Positions 46,477 through 54,950 of a stretch of DNA of 64,000 bases are shown piece by piece. The stretch lies in contig NZ_CAKZGO010000005.1 in the NCBI RefSeq assembly GCF_936916975.1, positions 62,001 through 126,000 of the forward strand, in the 5' to 3' direction. Positions within the stretch are counted from its first letter, which is position 1. Each line of letters starts with the position of its first letter. The translations under genes were made by a program, and so were the position numbers. The notes under the pieces were generated by a model. The model was not told the origin of the DNA and made no database searches. It saw only the letters and a program-made list of their open reading frames with translations. This DNA is from an uncultured Dongia sp. (GTDB lineage Bacteria; Pseudomonadota; Alphaproteobacteria; Dongiales; Dongiaceae).

Positions 46477-47133
46477 TCAGCGCTTGCGCGCGATGGTGAG
46501 TCCGTCGGCGACCGGCAGCAGGCAGAAATCGACGCGGCTGTCTGTGGCAACAAAGCTGTTGAGCTTGCGCAGCGCCAATGTCTCGGCGTCCTTGGCGGCC
46601 GGGTCGGCGATATCGCCACCCCACAGCACATTGTCGATCAGCATGACGCCGCCCGGACGCAGCAGATCGAGCACGGCTTCGTAGTAGTTCTGGTAATTGG
46701 TCTTGTCGGCGTCGATGAAAGCCATGTCGAAGCTGGCGGCATCGGTCTTCTTCAGCGCGGCAAGGGTCTCCAGCGCAGGCGCCAGGCGCAGATCAATCTT
46801 GCCAGCGACCCCGGCCTTGGCCCAATAGCGGCGGGCAACGGCGGTATAATCTTCGCTGACGTCGCAGCAGATGAGCCGACCGTCTGCGGGCAGGGCGCGA
46901 GCAACCGAGAGGCTGGAATAGCCGGTAAAAGTGCCGATCTCGATCGCCTTCTTCACACCCATCAACTGGGCGAGGAGCGCCATGAACTGGCCCTGTTCGG
47001 GCGAGATCTGCATCATGCTGGCGGGCAGCTTGGCAGTTTCCGCGCGCAGTTCCTGCAGCAGCGGATCGTCGCGAAAGCCGAATTCGAGGATGTAGTTATA
47101 AAGCCGTTCGGTGACCTGGAGTTGCTTGCCCAT
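46477..47133 (-). CDS. O-methyltransferase (class I SAM-dependent, CCoAOMT-like)
   Basis: A 218-residue methyltransferase of the Methyltransf_3 family. Motif I is KKAIEIGTFTGYSSLSVARAL, and the metal-binding Asp/Asn motif is FDMAFIDADKTNYQNYYE, followed by GGVMLIDNVLWGG. These match bacterial catechol-type and caffeoyl-CoA-type O-methyltransferases that act on vicinal diols with a divalent metal. ATG at 47133 is selected because the longer frame to 47265 is low-complexity and overlaps the neighbouring small gene. Confidence 0.9.
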   Translation of the reverse strand: MGKQLQVTERLYNYILEFGFRDDPLLQELRAETAKLPASMMQISPEQGQFMALLAQLMGVKKAIEIGTFTGYSSLSVARALPADGRLICCDVSEDYTAVARRYWAKAGVAGKIDLRLAPALETLAALKKTDAASFDMAFIDADKTNYQNYYEAVLDLLRPGGVMLIDNVLWGGDIADPAAKDAETLALRKLNSFVATDSRVDFCLLPVADGLTIARKR

Positions 47134-47143
47134 GGGCGCGCGT

Positions 47144-47374
47144 TCAGGCCGGGCGATTTGGCAGGCGCACGTATTGGACTCCCGCCTCAAGCGAGCTCTG
47201 CGCGACGGTCTTGCGCCGCGACTGGTCCTGGACGCAGAAAATATGCGCGTAAGGCGTGCCGTCAATCCCGTTGAAGATCGATGCCACTTCCCAGGTAATC
47301 AGGTTCGTATCGGCGGACTTATAACGTGCGCCGACCGTTACCCTTGTGTCTTTCTTGGAACTGAACAGGCCCAT
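47144..47374 (-). CDS. Small conserved-looking hypothetical protein
   Basis: A 76-residue protein beginning MGLFSSKKDTRVTVG. It is mostly beta-like (VTVGARYKSADTNLITWEVA; TPYAHIFCVQDQSRRK) with no signal or membrane segment. It lies 10 bases upstream of the O-methyltransferase gene on the same strand, so they could form one operon. No family recognised. Confidence 0.6.
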   Translation of the reverse strand: MGLFSSKKDTRVTVGARYKSADTNLITWEVASIFNGIDGTPYAHIFCVQDQSRRKTVAQSSLEAGVQYVRLPNRPA

Positions 47375-47549
47375 GTCTTGTGCGCTCGTCTGGCAGCGAT
47401 CGTTAACAGGCCGGCCGCCGGCCGATTCGGCCCCCGAAAGTGACCGGGATCTTGGCGGCTATGACCTTGATTCGGGCGGGAACGTACCATCTGAACCCGA
47501 CCCGAACAAGGTCGCGCGCCATCAATGCTGTGACCTTATTTGCGATCCG

Positions 47550-48932
47550 TCAGGCGTTGCGCAAATACCACGCGTAGTCCAGCTCGGTCACCCGGGCGTT
47601 GAAGCGGTCATACTCGGCCTGTTTGACGGCGCTAAAGACGTGGTGAAAACGCTCGCCGAGATATTCCTTCATGCGCGCCGACCGGGTGAAAAGATCGATG
47701 GCCGCCTGCCAGTTGGTGGGGATAGTTAGGCCCATTTCCTGGGCCTTGGCGTAGCCATTGCCTTCGATGGGGGCACCCGGATCCAGCTTCTGCTTCAATC
47801 CCCAATGAACGGCTGCCAGCATGGCCGCGACGGCGAGATACGGGTTGGCATCTGCGCCACAGATCCGGTGCTCGATATGCCGCGATTTCGGCGGCCCTGC
47901 CGGCACCCGGAAGCTCACCGTTCTATTGTTGATACCCCAGGTGGGGGCCACCGGCGCGTAGGAGTTTGCCCGAAAGCGGCGATAGGAGTTGGCGTTGGGG
48001 GCGAAGATCGCCATCGAGTCGTTGAGCATCGCCTGCATGCCGGCCACGGCTTGGGCGAGAAGGGGCGTCCCGGCCGGATCTTCGCTGGCGAAGGCATTGC
48101 TGCCATCCGGGTTGGCAAGGCTCACATGCAGGTGCATGCCGGATCCGGCGATATCGCTATGTGGTTTGGCCATGAAGGTCGCTTCAAAGCCGTGGCGGAC
48201 GGCGACGCCCTTCACCAGGCGCTTGTATTTGACCGCCTCATCGCAGGCCTGCAGCGCATCCGCGCGGTGACGGAGACCCAGTTCCAACTGTCCCGGCGCA
48301 TATTCGGAGATTGCGGATTCAAGCGGCAGGCCGATCTGCTCGCCCATCGCATAGACGTCGCGGAAGAACGGCTCAAAATCGTCGAGCTCCCGCAGGCCAT
48401 AGGCCTGGATATCCCAGGAGCGGTTGCCGGTGACCGCGGAAACGGGTGGCTGCAGCGTCCCATCGGCGCGGCGCTGCCGGTCGATCGGGTAGAACTCCAT
48501 CTCACAGGCGACAACCGGCGTCAGGTTGAATTCTTTGAACCGGTCGATGACGGATTTCAGCACATGGCGCGGATCGACATCGCAGGGCGTGCCGTCGAGT
48601 TCATAGACCGACAGCATCATCTGCGCGAAATCATCGCCCAGCCACGGCGCCAAGGTGAGGCCGCCCGGCGCCGGCTTGCCCAACCGGTCTGCATCGCCAT
48701 CGGCCCAGACCAGGCCGGATTCTTCGACATCCTCGCCGGTGATATCGAGGGCCAGCATGGTGCCGGGCAGGAAGCGGGCATATTCGAAGATCGGCCGGAT
48801 GTCCTGGCGCAGCAAGTTCTTGCCGCGCGGCACGCCGGACTGATTGGTGAAGAAGATCTGAACGAACTTCACGTCCGGATGGGCGGCAAGGAAGGCATCG
48901 CATTCGGCGACGTTGCTGACATTCTTATTCAT
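47550..48932 (-). CDS. Glutamine synthetase-family protein (PuuA-like gamma-glutamyl-amine ligase)
   Basis: A 460-residue glutamine-synthetase fold enzyme. The N-terminal beta-grasp domain contains VKFVQIFFTNQSGVPRGK, and the catalytic domain has EYAPGQLELGLRHRADAL and GSGMHLHVSLANPDG with the metal and nucleotide ligands, then SRHIEHRICGADANPYLA. This last motif is typical of gamma-glutamylputrescine synthetase and relatives rather than of nitrogen-assimilating GlnA. ATG at 48932 follows GGGAG. It pairs with a class III aminotransferase gene 30 bases upstream, which suggests amine catabolism through gamma-glutamyl derivatives. Confidence 0.9.
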   Translation of the reverse strand: MNKNVSNVAECDAFLAAHPDVKFVQIFFTNQSGVPRGKNLLRQDIRPIFEYARFLPGTMLALDITGEDVEESGLVWADGDADRLGKPAPGGLTLAPWLGDDFAQMMLSVYELDGTPCDVDPRHVLKSVIDRFKEFNLTPVVACEMEFYPIDRQRRADGTLQPPVSAVTGNRSWDIQAYGLRELDDFEPFFRDVYAMGEQIGLPLESAISEYAPGQLELGLRHRADALQACDEAVKYKRLVKGVAVRHGFEATFMAKPHSDIAGSGMHLHVSLANPDGSNAFASEDPAGTPLLAQAVAGMQAMLNDSMAIFAPNANSYRRFRANSYAPVAPTWGINNRTVSFRVPAGPPKSRHIEHRICGADANPYLAVAAMLAAVHWGLKQKLDPGAPIEGNGYAKAQEMGLTIPTNWQAAIDLFTRSARMKEYLGERFHHVFSAVKQAEYDRFNARVTELDYAWYLRNA

Positions 48933-48962
48933 GGTAACTCCCAAACGATAAGCGGCGCCTGA

Positions 48963-50381
48963 TCAGGCAGCCAATTCATCAAGACACTGGCCGATTGTCG
49001 CAACGAGACGCTCCACTTGAGCTGGCGTCGTCACGGGACTGACCAGCGTCATGTTATGGAAGGGTGCGATCAACAAGCCGCGATTGAGCAGATAGAGATG
49101 GAGTGCGAGTTCCACCGGACCATGCATGGCGGCCTGCGCTTCGGTCCCATTGCGCGGCCGCTCGGGCGCGCACACGAACTCGGCGCGCGCACCCACATTC
49201 GAGACGTGCCACGGGATATCCCGCTTGCGGATTTCGGCCTCGATTCCGCGGGCGAGCTTCTCCGACAGCGGCAGCATGTGATCATAGGCGGCCGGTGTCA
49301 TGACATGTTCGAGATTGGCGCGCATCGCCTTGAACTGCAGGGCATTGGCCGACAGCGTCGTGCCCATGCCGCTGTAGCCGGAACCTGCTTCCTGTTCCGC
49401 CACACGCATGCGGGCGGCGATCTCGGCGGTACAGCCGAAAACGGCGGTGGGCAGGCCGCCGGCCACCGGCTTTCCCAAGGTCAGGAAGTCGGGCTTCAGA
49501 TTGTGCGTGCGGGTATAGCCGCCATAACCGGTGGAGATGGTATGCGTCTCGTCGATTACCAAAAGCGTTTCGGTCTTGCGGCAAAGATCCTGCAGCGCAT
49601 CCAGGAAGCCCGGCTGCGGCAGCACCATGCCGATATTGGTGAGCGCCGGTTCGGTGATGACGCAGGCAACATCGCGATCCTTGAGTGCCGCTTCCAGCGC
49701 CGCCACATCGTTGAACTCCACCACCTTGGTATGTGTGGTGAGATCATAGACCTGCCCGATGAGGCCCGGCCGGTGAATGGCCTTGCCATTCTTCAGGCGT
49801 ACGAACGTGTCGTCGACCGCGCCATGATAGGCGCCGTGGAAGACCAGCACTTTGGTGCGCTTGGTGATGGCGCGGCACCAGCGGATGACAAAGCGATTGG
49901 CATCTGTCGCTGTTGTCGTTACCTGCCATTGCGGCAGGCCGAACATCTGTTCGAGCAACCGCCCGACCGCAATGATGTCTTCCGTCGGCAGCATATAGGT
50001 GAGGCCGTGCGATGCTTGCGCGGCGATGGCCCGGGCGACCGGTTCCGGCGAATGGCCGAACATCGACCCGGTATCACCCAGGCAGAAATCGTCATAGGCG
50101 TGACCGTCGGCATCGGTGAGTGTGGCACCCATGGCATCGGCGACAAAGAGAGGGAAAGGAGTCGACCAATCCAGCATCCAATGATGCGGTACACCCTTGA
50201 TCCAGTTGGCCCGGGCGTCTTCGCCCAGCTGCTGCGAAATCGGGTTGGATTGGATATAGCGGTCGGTCTCTCGCTTTGTCATCGCCTCGACCTGCGCTTT
50301 CGGCAAGCCGGCTTCCGATAATTCCATGATGCGTGCACTCTGTCCTTCTGCTGCGGCCACAACCGGCCAAAGAGGCGCCAT
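48963..50381 (-). CDS. Class III aminotransferase (glutamate-1-semialdehyde aminomutase-like)
   Basis: A 472-residue fold-type I PLP enzyme. It shows the DDFCLGDTGSMFGHSPEPVA entry motif, VLVFHGAYHGAVDDTFV, LLVIDETHTISTGYGGYTR and the PLP-lysine motif FLTLGKPVAGGLPTAVFG. The usual NSGTEAN motif is replaced by TATDANRFV. It is related to glutamate-1-semialdehyde aminomutases but sits with a PuuA-like ligase, so an amine substrate is more likely than a role in heme synthesis. Start 50381 or 50327 are both possible; the longer frame to 50597 overlaps corA and is rejected. Confidence 0.86.
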   Translation of the reverse strand: MAPLWPVVAAAEGQSARIMELSEAGLPKAQVEAMTKRETDRYIQSNPISQQLGEDARANWIKGVPHHWMLDWSTPFPLFVADAMGATLTDADGHAYDDFCLGDTGSMFGHSPEPVARAIAAQASHGLTYMLPTEDIIAVGRLLEQMFGLPQWQVTTTATDANRFVIRWCRAITKRTKVLVFHGAYHGAVDDTFVRLKNGKAIHRPGLIGQVYDLTTHTKVVEFNDVAALEAALKDRDVACVITEPALTNIGMVLPQPGFLDALQDLCRKTETLLVIDETHTISTGYGGYTRTHNLKPDFLTLGKPVAGGLPTAVFGCTAEIAARMRVAEQEAGSGYSGMGTTLSANALQFKAMRANLEHVMTPAAYDHMLPLSEKLARGIEAEIRKRDIPWHVSNVGARAEFVCAPERPRNGTEAQAAMHGPVELALHLYLLNRGLLIAPFHNMTLVSPVTTPAQVERLVATIGQCLDELAA

Positions 50382-50506
50382 TGATAGCGACTGCCCAGGG
50401 GGATTAGCAAGGGGCGGACCTAAGCCCTTGAGGCGTAACGGGCTGTTGCACCGCGGCAATGCAGCGGCGCCAGCAATCGCGCGTAAAGCTGCGAAGGCGG
50501 CGTAGC

Positions 50507-51589
50507 TTACAGCCAGCCGCGTTTGCGGAAATACCAGAAGGGCAACACGGCGGAGAGCACCATCAAGCCGATGGCGACGAGATAGCCGTAATCCCATGAC
50601 AGTTCCGGCATGTGTTCGAAATTCATGCCGTAAATGCTGGCGATCAGCGTCGGTGGCAAGAACGCAACCGCAGCGACGGTGAAGATCTTGATGATGGCGT
50701 TCTGTTCGATATTGATCAGGCCCAGCGTCGCATCCAGCAGGAAGTTGATCTTGCCGGCAAGGAAGGTTGCATGATCGGCGATCGAGGCGATATCGCGCGA
50801 CAGCGTCTTGATGCGCGTCTTCGCGTCCTTTTTCATATTGTTCTGCGCATTGAGGAACAGCACCACACGGCTGAGGCCAAGCAGAGAGTCGCGGGCTTTG
50901 GTGGCGAGGTCCCCGTTGCGACCGATCCGCTGCAACACGTCCTGCAAGCTGCTGCTTTTCTGCGCGCCATGCCGCTTGCCGCGCGATCTCGAACTCATGC
51001 CACCGGTCTGCTTCGAGAAAATATCGCGCGAGACCTGCTCCATGTCGGCGGCCGCCAGTTCCAGGATATCGGCCAGGCGATCGGCAATGCCTTCCAGCAG
51101 GCCGAGCAGGATCGGCTGCGCACCGGTGGCGATATTCGGGTGCCGCATGGCGCGGCGCGCAAAGACCGGGAAGGGCAGGGGGTCGACAAACCGCACGGTG
51201 ATCAGGACGGTGGGTGTCAGGATAAAGGTGACGGCGCCGCTTTCCGGATGCTCGGTCGTGGCCTTGTGCAGGACCGGGACCGTCATCACCAGGCTGTTGT
51301 CTTCGCTATAAAGTCGGCTGCTGGCTTCAATCTCATGCATCTCTTCACGCGTCGGTACCTCGATCGCGAAGGCGGTTTCGACGGCGTGGATCTCCGTGGG
51401 CGTCGGTTCGAGGAGATCGACCCAGATGGCATCGCGCGGCATTGTTTCCGCTGCGTGATCGGCCGCATCCTGCAGGCGGCTCGGCAGCATCTCGGCGGCG
51501 GGCTGGTCGTTGACGACGGCGCGCGTGGCAAGGCCACTCACGACGGTCTTGGTCAGGATCTCATCTTGATGGACATAGGCGGTGATCAT
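50507..51589 (-). CDS. corA: CorA-family divalent cation transporter
   Basis: A 360-residue CorA-type magnesium (or cobalt/nickel) channel. A large cytoplasmic N-terminal domain leads to two C-terminal spans (about residues 297-317 and 331-351) joined by the defining YGMNFEHMPELSW loop. The middle contains a basic stretch (SSRSRGKRHGAQKSS). The C-terminal end WYFRKRGWL is typical. It lies 126 bases upstream of the aminotransferase start on the same strand. Confidence 0.94.
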   Translation of the reverse strand: MITAYVHQDEILTKTVVSGLATRAVVNDQPAAEMLPSRLQDAADHAAETMPRDAIWVDLLEPTPTEIHAVETAFAIEVPTREEMHEIEASSRLYSEDNSLVMTVPVLHKATTEHPESGAVTFILTPTVLITVRFVDPLPFPVFARRAMRHPNIATGAQPILLGLLEGIADRLADILELAAADMEQVSRDIFSKQTGGMSSRSRGKRHGAQKSSSLQDVLQRIGRNGDLATKARDSLLGLSRVVLFLNAQNNMKKDAKTRIKTLSRDIASIADHATFLAGKINFLLDATLGLINIEQNAIIKIFTVAAVAFLPPTLIASIYGMNFEHMPELSWDYGYLVAIGLMVLSAVLPFWYFRKRGWL

Positions 51590-51895
51590 GCCGGCCTCCT
51601 TAGGGTAAACGAATATGACGTTCGACCCGAAGGCATCGGCAAAAACAGGCGGTGGTGGTTAGCGAGCGCCTGTGCTTGCGGATGAGACCGGGTTGGTAAT
51701 GGTCCGCGTGGTGTGCTTCACGCCCCTACTGGGAGGCTCGGCAGCGGTGGATTGTGCCCGGTTCATGTGACGGTTCCTTGAGGGGCTGGCAGGCCGGGAT
51801 GGGTGCCTGCCAATCTTTGGTGTGGTAGGACTCGTGCCTAAGACTGTCAATTGAAAAGGCGCGGCGGAAATGTCGCAGCGGATGGGGGAATTGAG
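51590..51895. other. 306-base intergenic region between corA and an SDR gene
   Basis: Divergent intergenic space. It must hold the corA and SDR promoters, but no clear boxes or repeats were seen. One minus-strand frame of 35 codons starting at 51766 has a weak GGA-type ribosome site and a low-complexity product; it was not called. Confidence 0.5.
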
Positions 51896-52681
51896 ATGAC
51901 GACATTGAAAGGGCGGATTGCCCTGGTAACAGGTGCGGGCAGTCCCGACGGGATCGGCTTTGCGACCGCACGGGCATTGGCGGCGGCGGGCGCCCGTGTC
52001 GCCATCACGTCAACCACCAAGCGTATCCAGCAAAGACTGCGGGAGCTTGGGGGCGACGGGCAGCATATCGCCCTGATCGCCGATTTGACCGATCCCGCTG
52101 CGGCCGAAAATCTGGTCGCCGAGATCAACGCGACGCTCGGCAAGATCGACATCCTGGTCAACAACGCCGGCATGGTCCAGACCGGCAAGCCGGAGAAGTC
52201 AAAGCTCTTTCACAAGATCACGCCGGAGGAATGGCTGCGTTCGATGGATATCAACCTCAACACCTGCTTCCATGTCAGCCGGGCCATCGTCCCGCAGATG
52301 TTGCGCCGGCAATATGGCCGCATCGTCAACATCTCCTCGGTGACCGGCCCGCTCGTCACCAATCCGCGCAGCACCCGCTATTCCACCGCCAAGGCTGCCA
52401 TGATGGGCCTGACGCGCGCCTTGGCGATCGAGGTTGCTGGCAAGGGCATCACGGTCAACGCCGTGGGGCCGGGCTGGATCGAAACCGGCTCATCCTCGAA
52501 AGCGGAGATCGTTGCTGGCAAACATACACCCATCGGCAGGCCCGGCCGCCCGTCGGAAATCGCTGCCACCGCGGCATTTCTGGCAAGCGACGGCGCTTCC
52601 TACATCACCGGTCAGATGATCGTGGTCGATGGCGGCAATTCGCTGCAGGAATTCAAGGGGCCGGCCGAAGGATACTACTGA
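51896..52681 (+). CDS. SDR-family oxidoreductase
   Basis: A 261-residue classical short-chain dehydrogenase. The coenzyme motif VTGAGSPDGIGFATA has a two-residue expansion relative to TGxxxGIG, and NNAG, the catalytic Ser (ISSVTG) and YSTAK are present. The C-terminal SYITGQMIVVDGGNS matches FabG-like members. GGGGGAA about 6 bases before the ATG supports this start. Substrate unknown. The gene ends 15 bases before the convergent Lrp regulator. Confidence 0.92.
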   Translation: MTTLKGRIALVTGAGSPDGIGFATARALAAAGARVAITSTTKRIQQRLRELGGDGQHIALIADLTDPAAAENLVAEINATLGKIDILVNNAGMVQTGKPEKSKLFHKITPEEWLRSMDINLNTCFHVSRAIVPQMLRRQYGRIVNISSVTGPLVTNPRSTRYSTAKAAMMGLTRALAIEVAGKGITVNAVGPGWIETGSSSKAEIVAGKHTPIGRPGRPSEIAATAAFLASDGASYITGQMIVVDGGNSLQEFKGPAEGYY

Positions 52682-52696
52682 GGGCTATTACTGACC

Positions 52697-53149
52697 TCAG
52701 CTCTCGACCAGTTCCATCCGCACATTGCGCTCAAGATAGGTGTTGAGCGCAATGTAGGAGCGCGTCTCCTTGACGCCGGGGATGTCATAGACCGCTTTCA
52801 ACAGCTGTTCCAGGGCGCGGGTACCTTCGCAGCGCACCTTCAGGATCATGCAGGTGTCGCCGGCCACCGCATGGATTTCTTCCACCCGCGGGTCCGCTTC
52901 CAGCGCCATCATTTCCGGCGTCCTGCCCCAGCCCTCGGTCATCACATGGACGAAGGCCATGAGCGGGCGGCCGATCGCCTCGCCGTCGATGGCGATGGTG
53001 GTCTGCTTGATGACGCCTTGTGCCTTCAGTTTCTTGACGCGCTCGAAAATGGATGGCGCGGACAGGCCCAGCTTTTCGCCAAGGTCGCGATAGGCGATGG
53101 TGGCATCATCGGCCAGCAGGCCTAATAATTTTCGGTCGGTAGCGTCCAT
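52697..53149 (-). CDS. Lrp/AsnC-family transcriptional regulator
   Basis: A 150-residue feast/famine regulator. The N-terminal helix-turn-helix (DATDRKLLGLLADDATIAYR, then GLSAPSIFERVKKLKAQGVI) is followed by a RAM effector domain (VMTEGWGRTPEMMALEADPR). It likely binds an amino acid. Divergent from the MFS carrier 104 bases away, so it probably controls that gene. The start at 53149 matches the usual family start; a longer frame to 53239 runs through an AT-rich promoter region. Confidence 0.92.
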   Translation of the reverse strand: MDATDRKLLGLLADDATIAYRDLGEKLGLSAPSIFERVKKLKAQGVIKQTTIAIDGEAIGRPLMAFVHVMTEGWGRTPEMMALEADPRVEEIHAVAGDTCMILKVRCEGTRALEQLLKAVYDIPGVKETRSYIALNTYLERNVRMELVES

Positions 53150-53253
53150 GAGGTCAGCTTTTCGAACGGAATTAGGGGCAAAAATTTGCCGATTGCGAAT
53201 GATTTTATAACCTAGTACGGCCTTTATTAAAATAGGCACAACGAGGTTAGTTA

Positions 53254-54435
53254 ATGTCCGATATCAGCCTGACCAAGCCCACCCTGTCCGTCGATGGCAG
53301 CTTGCTGATTCTGATGTGCGCCATCGCCGCGGTCGGCATCCAGGCACTGATGTTGTCGCCTTTGCTGCCGGACATTGCCGCCGCGTTACACGCATCGCCC
53401 CGCGAGATCGGCTTTGCCACCGGCGCCTATGGCGTGGGTGTCGCATTGGCCGCTTTGCTCGCGGCACCCCGGCTCGGCCAGTGGCGCAAGGCGCTGGCGA
53501 TCCAGCTTGCCTTCGGAATCATGACGCTGGGCCTGGCACTGTGCGGTGCGTCCTGGGATTGGCGGGTGCTGGTGGTGGGGCAGTTCGTGACCGGGCTGTC
53601 GGCGGGCATCATCCTGCCCGCGACCTATGGCCTCGCCGCCGAATTGTCACCGCCGGACATGCGCTCGCGGGCCATCGGCAAGGTGATCTTCGGCTGGTCG
53701 GTGGCGATGGTGGGCGGCATACCGCTGGCAGCCTTCCTCGCCGATCTCATCGATTGGCGCAGCACCTTCGGCCTCATTGCCGGAATCAGCGCGCTGATGG
53801 TGGCGCTCATCGGCTTCGTGCCGCGCGGCAGCGGTACGATTGCCGCGGAACGGATCTCCTATCTGCGCGTCTTCGAAGTTCCCGGTATGAAGCTCTGCTT
53901 CGTCGCAACCTTCGCCTATATGATCGGTTTCTATCAGACCTACACCTTCATCGGCGATCATGTGCGGCACCTGCATCAGGCGGGCGCTTGGCTGGGTGGT
54001 GTCGTCGCCTGTTCCTATGGTGTGGGGTTTGGTGCCGCCATCCTGTGCACCGCATGGCTGGATCGCATGGGACCAGTACGGCTGATGGCGCTGTCACTGG
54101 TCGCGGTCGGCATCAACTACATCATCTTGCCGTTTGCCATGCAGTCGTTCTGGTCGGTATTGGCCTTTCCCTTTGTCTGGGGGCTTGCCAACCATGTCTG
54201 CCTGAACGTGCTGGTCTCCTTCATCGGCTCGGCACCACCGGCGGCCCGCAGCACGGCGATGGGGCTGTTCTCCTTCATCACCTATGTGGCCGTCGGCCTG
54301 GGTGGTGCCGTTTACGGCACCGTCTATGCCGAAGCCGGCTTTGCCACGGTGTCCTTCCTGGCGGCGGCGACCCTCTGGATCGCAGCACTCCTGGTGGCGT
54401 TGCTGCTGAAGCGTCAGGTTGCCGTCAGCCGGTAA
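53254..54435 (+). CDS. MFS transporter
   Basis: A 393-residue major facilitator with about twelve hydrophobic segments. The first half contains PLLPDIAAALHASPREIGFATGAYGV and the loop after helix 4-5 AELSPPDMRSRAIGKVI; the second half has the linker PRGSGTIAAERISYLRVFEVPG. The type is that of small drug/metabolite efflux or amino-acid exporters such as YdhP/AraJ-like proteins; the cargo cannot be assigned. A good ribosome site (GAGG) precedes the ATG. Divergent from the Lrp regulator, so export of an amino acid or its analogue is a reasonable inference. Confidence 0.9.
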   Translation: MSDISLTKPTLSVDGSLLILMCAIAAVGIQALMLSPLLPDIAAALHASPREIGFATGAYGVGVALAALLAAPRLGQWRKALAIQLAFGIMTLGLALCGASWDWRVLVVGQFVTGLSAGIILPATYGLAAELSPPDMRSRAIGKVIFGWSVAMVGGIPLAAFLADLIDWRSTFGLIAGISALMVALIGFVPRGSGTIAAERISYLRVFEVPGMKLCFVATFAYMIGFYQTYTFIGDHVRHLHQAGAWLGGVVACSYGVGFGAAILCTAWLDRMGPVRLMALSLVAVGINYIILPFAMQSFWSVLAFPFVWGLANHVCLNVLVSFIGSAPPAARSTAMGLFSFITYVAVGLGGAVYGTVYAEAGFATVSFLAAATLWIAALLVALLLKRQVAVSR

Positions 54436-54718
54436 ACCCATCCACGACCAGGAACTGGCAGCGCGTCGATTTCAGGCGGAAGGGTAGAATGCGCTGGTAT
54501 TCCGGCGAGTTGTACCAATCCTCCGCTGCCTTGCGCGTTGGAAACTCCAGCATCGCAATCCGTTCGAACGGCATCTCGCCTTCCAGAACCGTGAATTTGC
54601 CGCCGCGAATGACAAATCGCCCACCAAAAGCGTCAATCGTCGGCATGACCTGGGAGCGATATTTCTCGAACATCTCGGGGTCGTCGATATGCTCGTAAAC
54701 AATGCAATAGGCCGTCAT
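54425..54718 (-). CDS. DUF1330-domain protein
   Basis: A 97-residue protein of the DUF1330 (dimeric alpha-beta barrel) family, with MTAYCIVYEHIDDPEMFEKY, FGGRFVIRGGKFTVLEG and AMLEFPTRKAAEDWYNSPEY, the diagnostic order. Function unknown; related folds include small monooxygenase-like proteins. ATG at 54718 is preceded by AAGGAG. Its end overlaps the end of the convergent MFS gene. Confidence 0.92.
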   Translation of the reverse strand: MTAYCIVYEHIDDPEMFEKYRSQVMPTIDAFGGRFVIRGGKFTVLEGEMPFERIAMLEFPTRKAAEDWYNSPEYQRILPFRLKSTRCQFLVVDGFTG

Positions 54719-54950
54719 GTGCGTCTCCTTGCAGGTTGATTCTGCGTCCATCATAACGTTGTGATTTGACAGAAATTGTGAACCACTTCGCTTTCAGAGT
54801 GGCAACATTGCCTTAAGTCTAGCCTCGAATTCTGGGATTTCCAGATGCCGCCGCTGCCGCGTCATGTCGCCGCGCAGGTCCAGAGACCCGGGTGTGATCG
54901 TAACAAGGATCCGGTAGCCGGCGAAGAATGATCAAGAGGTAACCAGGCAA

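Noticed and set aside
49017-50321. Plus-strand frame of about 430 codons opposite the aminotransferase
   Set aside because: The minus strand shows the PLP-lysine and motif order of a class III aminotransferase.
51659-51766. Minus-strand 35-codon frame between corA and the SDR gene
   Set aside because: Weak ribosome site, low-complexity Thr/Ser/Pro-rich product and no homologue recognised.
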